A DNA stretch of 64,000 nucleotides from Streptomyces cinerochromogenes (GTDB taxonomy: Bacteria > Actinomycetota > Actinomycetes > Streptomycetales > Streptomycetaceae). Of this stretch, positions 25,382 through 32,410 are shown in pieces; position 1 is the stretch's first letter, and every line of letters begins with the position of its first letter. Below the pieces are notes generated by a model. It was not told where the DNA came from. It was given only the letters and a program-made list of their open reading frames with translations, and did no database searches. The translations under genes and the position numbers were made by a program. Location of the stretch: positions 310,001 through 374,000 of the forward strand of contig NZ_BMRM01000008.1 of NCBI RefSeq assembly GCF_014648635.1. Reading direction: 5' to 3'.

Positions 25382-27019
25382 TTGGACACCCGCCGCTACC
25401 GCATGGTCGTCGACAGCGGACTCGACTACGTCACCACAGGCGCCCAGGTCGACGACCGCCTGCGCCACTGGCTCAAGGAGCCCCCGAAGGGGTACGACGT
25501 CGCCGCCTTCGCCGAGGGGCGCAACGAGATAGCCCGCGGCGTCACCCTGGACCACGATTCGGCCACGGGAACCACCGGGGCGTACGGACGCTGGCGGCTA
25601 CGGGAGGCGCTGCCCGGCGGGACCTGGCAGACCACCGTGCTGATCCGCCGGAGCGGTGACAGCCCCACCAGGGTCCAGCTCGACGTCGAACACCTCCCGG
25701 ACGACCCCGATGCGGTGCCCGTGCCGGCCAAGACGCCACGGCTCGCGGCCGGTCTCCTGGACGTCCTCGACGCGCGTGACGGCCTCGCCGACGTCACCGC
25801 ACAGCCCCAGGTGGTCGAGGCCGCGGACGTCGACGCGGTCATCGACGAGCTGTGCGACGAGACGCGGCGCCTGCCGATCGTGGTGGCGAGCACACCGTAC
25901 GGGGTCGACTTCGACACCTGGCTGGAGCACACGGTGGACCCCTTGGTCCGCCCCCTGGCCGGACTCGCCATCCTCTACGTCCTCCCTCCCGAGGCGGAGA
26001 CCGGCTTCAACCGGGCTCTGGAGTACCACCGGGTCTACGGCGGCGGTGTGCGTACCTACCTGCCGGGCGTCGATCCGGCATGGCCCGCGGACGGACTGCG
26101 GCACCGGGTGATGTCCCGCCGGATGATCACCGAACGGCCGTCCCACTCCCGCCGGATCCTCGCCCAACTGCCCCAGCGGCTGGCGACCCGCACCCCGCTG
26201 CCCGCCGAACTGGACTCGGTGCCGGTCATGCGGACCCGAGCCCGCGGCGGCTCCCACGCGCCGGAACTGGAACGGCTGCGCGACGAGAACATCGCGCTCC
26301 TGGAGATCCTGGAGGAGGCCGGCCGGGAGCAACGCGTGCGGGCCGACGAGATCCGCGACCTCACACACGAACTGCGCAAGGCGGAGGACAACGAGACACT
26401 GCTCATCGCCGAGTACGACGAGCAGTACCACGAACTGCACAAGGCCCGGGCACAGGTACAGGCCCTTCAGCGACACCTGGTGGCCATCGGTGCCGGCGCG
26501 GCGGCCTACACCCCCGTCTCGGTGCCGGACGACGAACCGGAGTCCTTCGAGGAGCTTCTCGACCGCGTCGCCGGGCTGACCCGACTGCATTTCACCGGCT
26601 CACGCAAGACAACCGTCGAACTCGACGCCCAGGCGTACGGATCCTCGTGGGTGCGCATGACCTGGGACGCGGTGCTGGCGCTTCAGGACTTCGCGGAGGC
26701 GGCCGCCGCGGGGCAGGCGGACCGCGACTTCAAGCAGTGGTGCTCGGACGTCCCGAACGGGGTGCGCACGATCTCACCGAGGAAGATCGTGCGCGACGAG
26801 TCGAAGTCGGTGAAGGGCAATGCCGGCTGGCGCCGCGAGCGCACCTTCCCCGTGCCGGAACGTGTGCATCCGGCGCGGAAGGTTTTCATGGGGGCGCACG
26901 TGCGGGTCGGCGGCGGCAACACGATCGCGCCCCGCCTGCACTACTACGACGGCGCCCGCACGGAACACGGCATCTTCATCGGGTACATCGGCCCGCACCT
27001 GACCAACACTCTGACGTAG
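25382..27019 (+). CDS. Coiled-coil protein with conserved C-terminal module, third gene of ATPase operon
   Basis: The 545-residue protein has three visible parts: an alpha/beta N-terminal region (RYRMVVDSGLDYVTTGAQVD; LPIVVASTPYGVDFDTWLEH; GGGVRTYLPGVDPAWP) to about residue 285, a charged coiled coil at about 290-370 (LERLRDENIALLEILEEA), and a C-terminal module with FMGAHVRVGGGNTIAPRLHY and FIGYIGPHLTNTLT. The TTG start at 25382 is chosen because AAGGAC lies six bases upstream; ATG 25403 is the alternative. It follows the small gene by 62 bases on the same strand. The C-terminal GGGNTIAPRLHYYD...GYIGPHL pattern looks catalytic or ligand-binding, but I cannot assign it. Confidence 0.75.
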   Translation: MDTRRYRMVVDSGLDYVTTGAQVDDRLRHWLKEPPKGYDVAAFAEGRNEIARGVTLDHDSATGTTGAYGRWRLREALPGGTWQTTVLIRRSGDSPTRVQLDVEHLPDDPDAVPVPAKTPRLAAGLLDVLDARDGLADVTAQPQVVEAADVDAVIDELCDETRRLPIVVASTPYGVDFDTWLEHTVDPLVRPLAGLAILYVLPPEAETGFNRALEYHRVYGGGVRTYLPGVDPAWPADGLRHRVMSRRMITERPSHSRRILAQLPQRLATRTPLPAELDSVPVMRTRARGGSHAPELERLRDENIALLEILEEAGREQRVRADEIRDLTHELRKAEDNETLLIAEYDEQYHELHKARAQVQALQRHLVAIGAGAAAYTPVSVPDDEPESFEELLDRVAGLTRLHFTGSRKTTVELDAQAYGSSWVRMTWDAVLALQDFAEAAAAGQADRDFKQWCSDVPNGVRTISPRKIVRDESKSVKGNAGWRRERTFPVPERVHPARKVFMGAHVRVGGGNTIAPRLHYYDGARTEHGIFIGYIGPHLTNTLT

Positions 27020-27034
27020 GAACGCACCCACGAG

Positions 27035-27046
27035 ACGGCGCGCCGT
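27035..27046. terminator. Palindrome between convergent genes
   Basis: ACGGCGCGCCGT, a perfect 12-base palindrome 15 bases after the stop of the coiled-coil gene. It may form part of a terminator for the operon; weak evidence. Confidence 0.3.
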
Positions 27047-27172
27047 GCCCAGAGGCCGGCCGAGAGACATCGCTTCACTCCACCGAAGGACGCTGGTGCC
27101 CCCGGGCGCCGACGCCCTCGGCGTGGTCCTGGCTGCCCCGGAGCACCCGTGCGCAGGACTCCTCCTCGGCGC

Positions 27173-28207
27173 TCACCGGGCCTCGGGCGGGCGGCCGGTC
27201 CGGAGCATGCGCAGTACGGCCCGTTCGGCGGGGCCTTGCGTGGCGGGGGTGCCGTAGGGGCCTCCGTCGCCGAGCCGGGGCAGCGCGGCGGCGACCGTCA
27301 CGCCTTCCTCGTACAGCTCGATCACCCGCGGGTTGATGTAGGAGGCGCGGCAGATCGCGGGGGTGTTGCCGAGGTACCCGGCCACCTCGCGCGCCGCCCG
27401 GGTGATGGCCCGGCGCCGGGCGGTCTCGCTGCGCGCGACGGATTCCGAGACGGCGAGGGCCACGGCGGCCATGACGGTGGCGTGCCAGGTGCGGAAGTCC
27501 TTCGCGGTGATGTCCAGGCCGGCCAGTTCCCTGAGGTAGGCGTTGATGTCGTCGCCGCTCAGCTCGTGCCAGGTGTGCTGCTGCCGGTAGGCCAGGAGCC
27601 GGTCGCTCCCGTCCCGGCGCCGCCGCAGCGCGGTCAGGGTGCGGCAGGCGGCGGGGTCCGTGACCGTCTTGGTGATCTCCTTGCCGTGCTTGCCGGTGAA
27701 GGCGAACAGCACGGCACCGTCCTGGCAGCGGGAGTGCTCGCGCAGCAGCGTGGTGAGGCCGTAGCTGTGGTTCAGTTCGGTGTAGCGGTCGCTGCCGACG
27801 CGGAAGAAACCGAGGTCGAGCAGGCGTACTGCCGTGGCCAGGACCCGCTGCCGGCTCAGTCCCCGATCGCTCAGGTGTCCCTCGACCGCCTCCCTCACCA
27901 CGGGCAGGACCTCGGCGACATCGAGCACGTGCTCGTGCTTGGTCTGCTCCTGTTCGGCGCGGAACTGGGGGTGATACAGGTACTGGCGGCGTCCGGCGGC
28001 GTCGGTGCCCACCGCCTGGAGGTGCCCGTTGGCCCGGGTGCAGATCCACACGTCACGCCAGGCCGGGGGTATGACCAACTCCCGGATCCGGGTCAGTTCC
28101 GTCGGGTCGCGCAGCGGCTCGCCCCGGGCGTCGAGGTACCGGAAGCCGCGCCCGTGTCGCAGGCGGCGGTAGCCGGGGTCGGTGGGACGACTGTGGCAGA
28201 GACGCAT
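27173..28207 (-). CDS. DNA topoisomerase IB
   Basis: The 344-residue enzyme is a poxvirus-like type IB topoisomerase, which relaxes supercoils through a 3'-phosphotyrosine. Features are GFRYLDARGEPLRDPTELTR and LVIPPAWRDVWICTRANGHL at the N-terminus, YHPQFRAEQEQTKHEHVLDV, the catalytic segments GSDRYTELNHSYGLTTL and FTGKHGKEI, DFRTWHATV, and near the end GNTPAICRASYINPRVIELY containing the active-site tyrosine. ATG 28207 follows AGGAGG. Bacterial copies are accessory enzymes. It converges with the SMC-like ATPase operon. Confidence 0.92.
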   Translation of the reverse strand: MRLCHSRPTDPGYRRLRHGRGFRYLDARGEPLRDPTELTRIRELVIPPAWRDVWICTRANGHLQAVGTDAAGRRQYLYHPQFRAEQEQTKHEHVLDVAEVLPVVREAVEGHLSDRGLSRQRVLATAVRLLDLGFFRVGSDRYTELNHSYGLTTLLREHSRCQDGAVLFAFTGKHGKEITKTVTDPAACRTLTALRRRRDGSDRLLAYRQQHTWHELSGDDINAYLRELAGLDITAKDFRTWHATVMAAVALAVSESVARSETARRRAITRAAREVAGYLGNTPAICRASYINPRVIELYEEGVTVAAALPRLGDGGPYGTPATQGPAERAVLRMLRTGRPPEAR

Positions 28208-28439
28208 CCGGCCTCCTGGGGCTCGCCGGGGACCGGACTCCTCTCGTCGCCGTGCCGTGAGCCGGTCACCTGGTCACCCCTTCGACTACCCACATCGACG
28301 GCTTTCTCCGGATTCCGCGGGGGGAGAAATCGTACGGAGCCCGAAGGACCCCCCGTGCGACTGCTTCCTGCCCGCTTCCGCAGGGCAGGTGCGGTCTGCG
28401 GAGGCTACGACGATGGGCAGGTCCGGTCGGCCACTCGGA

Positions 28440-28886
28440 TCACGTGCTCCGGCCCCGCGCCCGGGTCAGCTGCTTCAGTTCGATGATGGTGGCGACGGCA
28501 CGCAGCCAGGTGGCCGCGGTGTCGTCGGCGGCGACTCCGCCCGCGAGTTCGGTGCCGGCCCGCAGCCACTCCCGTACGAGGGCGGCCGCTTCCCGGCGGG
28601 GCAGGGGCTCGGGCAGTTCCGCGGCGCGGGCCAGCCCGCCGGCGCGGACGGTGTCGGCGAGGAAGGCGACCGAGCGCGGCTCGGTGCCGAGGCGGTCGAG
28701 GATGACGGCCGCGGCCGCGGCGCCGTCACCGAACAGGGCGGTGCGGCGGGGGCCGGGCTCGGCGGTGAGGCCGTAGCGCAGCAGGACGGTGATGTCGAGC
28801 CGGGCCAGTTCGTCGTCCGTGCGGTCCGGCGGGTGTGGGGCGTCGTCGTCCGTGCGGTCCGGCGGGTGCGGGGCGTCGTCGTTCAT
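28440..28886 (-). CDS. Hypothetical protein of the protease-inhibitor operon
   Basis: The 148-residue product starts with an exact duplication of an 11-residue unit (DAPHPPDRTDD twice), followed by a helical domain: LARLDITVLLRYGLTAEPGP, AAAAAVILDRLGTEPRSVAF, LPRREAAALVREWLRAG and a C-terminal IIELKQLTRARGR. No motif or export signal is visible. ATG 28886 has GAGG upstream. It follows the chagasin-like gene by 46 bases on the same strand and is probably cotranscribed. I do not recognise the family. Confidence 0.6.
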   Translation of the reverse strand: MNDDAPHPPDRTDDDAPHPPDRTDDELARLDITVLLRYGLTAEPGPRRTALFGDGAAAAAVILDRLGTEPRSVAFLADTVRAGGLARAAELPEPLPRREAAALVREWLRAGTELAGGVAADDTAATWLRAVATIIELKQLTRARGRST

Positions 28887-28932
28887 GGCGGGGCCTCGGG
28901 TGTCTCGTCTCATCTGGCTGGTCCGCCGCGGC

Positions 28933-29475
28933 TCAGTCGACGGTGACGGTGTAGGTGATGCGCTCGGGGGCCTGGGACGGGGTGGCCGCACCCGTGGTCG
29001 GGGTGGCGGAGGGTCCGGTCGTCGCGGGGGGCAGGGTGGAAGTGTTGCCCTGGCAGGTGGAGAAGGTGCAGTGCAGCAGCGTGAACCGGGTGGTCCCCTT
29101 GCCCCTGGCCTCGAAGGTGAAGGTGAGCCGGCCGCCGGCGCCGTCCATCGGCTCGTCGCCGGAGTCCGACGCGTAGGCGTGACCGCGGCTGACCAGCACC
29201 GAGGTGTCGGGCCTGGGGTCGACCAGGTACCAGTACTCGCGGGTGGAGGCGTTCTGGCGGACGGTGAGCGTGAAGCGCTCGCCCGGCTTCGCGGTGATGC
29301 TGGTGTCCTTCACCGAGTGGCTCGTCGGACGGCTCCCGTGGTGGCTCGCGGTGCCCGTGGGGCCGCCGGCCGGTTCGTCGGTGCCCGAGCCGCAGCCCGT
29401 GGCGAGAGCGAGGAGCGCGGTCGCCGCGAGCGCGGCACCGCCCCTGCTACCGCGGAAGATAGACGCTGTACGCAT
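28933..29475 (-). CDS. Chagasin-type (I42) cysteine-protease inhibitor lipoprotein
   Basis: The 180-residue protein has a lipoprotein signal (AATALLALATGCGSG, lipobox LATGC) and an immunoglobulin-like domain of inhibitor family I42. KPGERFTLTVRQNASTREYW corresponds to the L2 loop (usually NPTTGYxW), GAGGRLTFTFEARGKGTT to the L4 loop (GxGG) and RFTLLHCTFSTCQG to the L6 loop, here altered and holding a cysteine pair. I42 proteins block papain-like proteases. ATG 29475 lies inside the end of the preceding protease-domain gene (29-base overlap), so the two are tightly coupled. I infer that it restrains or confers immunity to that protease at the outer face of the membrane. Confidence 0.82.
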   Translation of the reverse strand: MRTASIFRGSRGGAALAATALLALATGCGSGTDEPAGGPTGTASHHGSRPTSHSVKDTSITAKPGERFTLTVRQNASTREYWYLVDPRPDTSVLVSRGHAYASDSGDEPMDGAGGRLTFTFEARGKGTTRFTLLHCTFSTCQGNTSTLPPATTGPSATPTTGAATPSQAPERITYTVTVD

Positions 29476-31030
29476 TGGGGAGATCACTGTTGGAAGCCTT
29501 GCCCATGTGGCCGTTGATGAAGTCGTCCTCGCTGACCCAGGTGGTCGAGCCCCAGGGGTTGTACACCTGGAGCATGTCACCCTCCTGGGCGATGATCGTC
29601 ATGGCGTGGGCACCCTCCTTGCCCGAGACGTCGACCGGCACCGGCCGTCCCTCCGCCACCGACTTCTCGACCTGGGTGAGGACCGCCCTGCGGTCGGCGG
29701 CGCTGTTGAGGTCCTGGCGCTCGTAGTCGCTGCCGGTGGCACTGCCGACGGCGGAGTCGTTGATCCGTTCCTGGCCCTCGGGGCCCATGCCGCCCCAGTT
29801 CTTGCCGCCGTCGCCTTCGGTGTGCAGCCGGTGCTGCTCGGCCACCAGGCGCTGCTTGAAGGCCTCGGGGTCGTCCTGCTGCCCGTCGGGGCCGCCGGTG
29901 AGGTCGAGCGCGTAGAGGGGGTCGACCATGGCCCGGGACGTGACGGTGGACGAGGCCACGCAGGTGCCCTCGGAGCCGTCGCCGCCCTGGATCCACCGCT
30001 GGCCGTCGAACGTGACGTAGTCCTTGTTGTTGTTCGAGCCGTCCGGGGCCAGACCCTCGTCGTTCATGCTGTCCTTCCGGGTGACCACCGGAGTGAGGTG
30101 CCGGCGCAGCCAGGCGGGGTCCTTGCCGTGGATCTTGTTCTGGAACGTCCCGATCTCGGCGACGCTGTGACCGGCGGCCAGGGCCTTCATCAGATAGGCC
30201 CGCTCCTGCGGGCTGTCCGACTGCGCCAGCATCCGTTCCATGGCCGTCTCGTCGTCGAGGTTCAGCTGGTCCATGCGGGTCGACGCGCGCGCCAGGTCGC
30301 CGGGTGTGAGGATCTCGTTGAGCTCGGTGTCGGCGTCCGCGACGCCGGTGTCGGCGAGCATCAGCTTGTCGACGGCGGTGAGTTCGCTGGTCTCCATCTT
30401 TCCGGCCCGTGCCTCGGCGGCCCACTTGTTCAGCTCCCGGGCCGCGACGCGGGTGGCCTCCTGCGCGTCGGCGACGGCGGTGTGCATCAGGTCGACCGCG
30501 AAGGAGCCGAAGTGGGCGGCGTTCTTGCGGTCCCACTCCTCCTCGTCGTTCTCGTGCAGGTCGTCGAAGAAGCCGTCCTTGCCGCCGAGCGTCTTCTTCT
30601 GCTCCAGCAGCTGTCCGCGGCCCTGCTCGTCCTTGCTCTGCGCCGCGATGATCGCGTCGGCCAGCGTCAGCAGCACCGTCGCGCAGCCCTGGAACGCCTC
30701 GCTCATCTGGGTCGCGGACCGGCCGGCGGCGTTCACCGCGTCGGAGGCGAGGATGCTCGTGTCGCCGACCCACACCTGCGGAAGGCCCTTGCGGCCCACC
30801 CGGTCGACCTGGTCGAAGACGCTGCCGACGTGGTCGACCTGGCCGCGGTAGAGGCTCGCCAGGCTCTCCAGCAGGCCCGGGTCGCCGCCCGGCCGGGGCA
30901 CGGAGAGGGCGTCGTCGATCAGGTCGAGGAGCTCGTTCTTGCTGCCGGCCCCGAGCATCTTCTTGGAGAGCCCGGCGAGCCATTCGAGGCGCAGGGAAGG
31001 GGAGTCGAGGGGAGAGGAGAAGAACGACAC
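29447..31030 (-). CDS. WxG-containing protein with C-terminal papain/C39-like protease domain
   Basis: The 527-residue protein has a helical N-terminal half with a WxG element (PQVWVGDTS, residues 85-93) and long amphipathic helices to about 320, as in type VII-exported LXG/WXG effectors. The C-terminal domain has EGTCVASSTVTSRA (Cys357), EGAHAMTIIAQEG (His475) and VYNPWGSTTWVS (Asn491), the Cys-His-Asn order of papain/C39-like peptidases. No Sec or Tat signal is visible. GTG 31030 follows GAGG and lies 11 bases after the WXG100-like gene. Substrate is unknown. The next gene encodes a lipoprotein of the family that inhibits papain-like enzymes, supporting the protease assignment. Confidence 0.75.
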   Translation of the reverse strand: MSFFSSPLDSPSLRLEWLAGLSKKMLGAGSKNELLDLIDDALSVPRPGGDPGLLESLASLYRGQVDHVGSVFDQVDRVGRKGLPQVWVGDTSILASDAVNAAGRSATQMSEAFQGCATVLLTLADAIIAAQSKDEQGRGQLLEQKKTLGGKDGFFDDLHENDEEEWDRKNAAHFGSFAVDLMHTAVADAQEATRVAARELNKWAAEARAGKMETSELTAVDKLMLADTGVADADTELNEILTPGDLARASTRMDQLNLDDETAMERMLAQSDSPQERAYLMKALAAGHSVAEIGTFQNKIHGKDPAWLRRHLTPVVTRKDSMNDEGLAPDGSNNNKDYVTFDGQRWIQGGDGSEGTCVASSTVTSRAMVDPLYALDLTGGPDGQQDDPEAFKQRLVAEQHRLHTEGDGGKNWGGMGPEGQERINDSAVGSATGSDYERQDLNSAADRRAVLTQVEKSVAEGRPVPVDVSGKEGAHAMTIIAQEGDMLQVYNPWGSTTWVSEDDFINGHMGKASNSDLPNAYSVYLPR

Positions 31031-31041
31031 CGGCCCGGTCC

Positions 31042-31413
31042 TCAGTAGCGCGACAGGGCCGAGGTGCGCCCGCCCTGCGTCGATGTGTCGGTCAGGCTGC
31101 TCGTACCGCCGACGGTGACGCCGTCCGCGTGCTGCTTCACCAGGCCGTCGGTGTCGTGGTAGGTCTTCTTGGCCAACTGCACCTTGCCGCCCAGTTCGTG
31201 CAGGGCCGACGCCAGCGTCTTGGACTCCGCCTCCCAGGCCTTGACGAACGCGTTCAGCGCCGACGCGGCGTCCTCGCCGCCGGCGTCGTCGTACGAGTAG
31301 CTCATGCGCGCCTTGACGGCCGAGCTGACGGCGTCCATGTCCCTGCCGGCGTCGTCCAGTTGCCGGGCCTGGCCGGTCATACCTGCCCTGACCTGGTAGC
31401 CGTCCGACCCCAC
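31042..31413 (-). CDS. WXG100/ESX-type small secreted-protein homologue
   Basis: The 123-residue helical-hairpin protein resembles WXG100/EspC-like proteins: GYQVRAGMTGQARQLDDAGR (helix 1), a turn with DDAGGEDAASALNAFVKAWE containing the single Trp, then LASALHELGGKVQLAKKTYH (helix 2) and a Ser/Thr-rich tail. Such proteins are exported with, or chaperone, type VII secretion substrates. GTG 31413 has GGAGG four bases upstream. It is the first gene of the operon, followed by the protease-domain protein and its putative inhibitor. No secretion ATPase (EccC) gene is in the window, so the secretion machine would be encoded elsewhere. Confidence 0.75.
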   Translation of the reverse strand: MGSDGYQVRAGMTGQARQLDDAGRDMDAVSSAVKARMSYSYDDAGGEDAASALNAFVKAWEAESKTLASALHELGGKVQLAKKTYHDTDGLVKQHADGVTVGGTSSLTDTSTQGGRTSALSRY

Positions 31414-31772
31414 CGCGCCTCCCCCGTATGCATCCGATCGTGACCGCGGGCAGGCTAACACGCAGCGTATATACGGACGATCACGCACCGACCCCCACAC
31501 ACACCTCCTCCACATCACCCACCCGGGGCAACCCCTGCTCCCGCTGGGGCGCCAAGGGTCCGTTCGCGCCGACCGTGTACGGCGTCCGCGACAGCCAGTG
31601 CAGCTGGTACTACGACGAGAAGAACGACGGCTTCGCGTACGACGGCCTGACCCCTGAAGTGACACCCCGGTGCGGCCCGTACGGGCTCGGGCCAGGTCGT
31701 CCCGGGCGCGGGTGCCGAGCCGTCGGTGCGGCGCGCCGCACCCCGAGCGGTCCCGTCACGGGCGCCGGCCCG
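31414..31772. other. Intergenic region between kdpC and the WXG100 operon
   Basis: About 360 bases. It holds the promoter region of the minus-strand WXG100 operon, including the perfect palindrome CGTATATACG (31466-31475), and the kdp terminator at 31725-31742. A short plus-strand open frame (31500-31690) is not convincing as a gene. Confidence 0.5.
31725..31742 (-). terminator. Hairpin downstream of kdpC
   Basis: GGTGCGG-CGCG-CCGCACC, a perfect self-complementary stem with a tetraloop, about 30 bases after the kdpC stop on the minus strand. Confidence 0.65.
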
Positions 31773-32405
31773 TCACCGCTTCGCCACGAGGTCCCTGAGC
31801 GCGATGTTGAGTTCCAGGACGTTCACGCGGGGTTCGCCGAGGAAGCCGAGGGTGCGGCCGGTGGTGTGGTCCTCGACCAGCTTGTCGACCACGGTGACGG
31901 GCAGGCCGTTCCTCGCGGCGACCCGGTGGACCTGGAGCCGGGCGTAGGCCGGGGAGATGTCCGGGTCCAGGCCGGAGCCGGAGGAGGTGACGGCGTCGGC
32001 GGGGACGTCCGAGGGCCTGACCCGGTGGCCGGGCACCGAGTTGTCCTTCACCACGGCGGCCTTGGCGGCCTCGACCTGCCTGGTCAGCTCCTTGCTGTCG
32101 GCGGCCAGGTTGGTCGCGCCGGAGAGGATGAGCCGGTACCGGGTGTTCAGCGAGTTCTGCCCGAGGCCGTGCGCGGGGCGGGGCTGGAAGTACCGCAGGC
32201 TGTATCCCTGTTGGCCGATCAGGGACGAGCCCACGACCTTGCCGTCCGCCTCGGTCTCCGAGCCGTTCGCCTTGCCGGGGAAGAGTGCCTGGGCCACGCC
32301 TGTGACGGTCAGTGGATAGAGGATGCCGGTGAGCACGGTCAGCACGAGCAGCGCGCGCAGGGCCGCGCCCAGCAACCGGGTGGTTCGCAGGAGGGAGTTG
32401 TTCAT
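31773..32405 (-). CDS. kdpC: Potassium-transporting ATPase subunit KdpC
   Basis: KdpC is the membrane-anchored stabilising subunit of the high-affinity K+ pump KdpFABC. The 210-residue protein has one N-terminal membrane helix (LRALLVLTVLTGILYPLTVT) and an extracytoplasmic domain with the conserved GSSLIGQ, YFQPRPA, SGASNLA-like SGATNLAADS, VPADAVTSSGSGLDPDISP and ARxNGL-type segments. ATG 32405 follows the kdpB stop by five bases. It is the last gene of the kdp operon. Confidence 0.96.
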   Translation of the reverse strand: MNNSLLRTTRLLGAALRALLVLTVLTGILYPLTVTGVAQALFPGKANGSETEADGKVVGSSLIGQQGYSLRYFQPRPAHGLGQNSLNTRYRLILSGATNLAADSKELTRQVEAAKAAVVKDNSVPGHRVRPSDVPADAVTSSGSGLDPDISPAYARLQVHRVAARNGLPVTVVDKLVEDHTTGRTLGFLGEPRVNVLELNIALRDLVAKR

Positions 32406-32410
32406 GACGG

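Noticed and set aside
31500..31690. Plus-strand frame encoding CSRWGAKGPFAPTVYGVRDS
   Set aside because: Looks vaguely like a small secreted protein, but has no signal peptide, start or ribosome site, and lies in the promoter region of the WXG100 operon.
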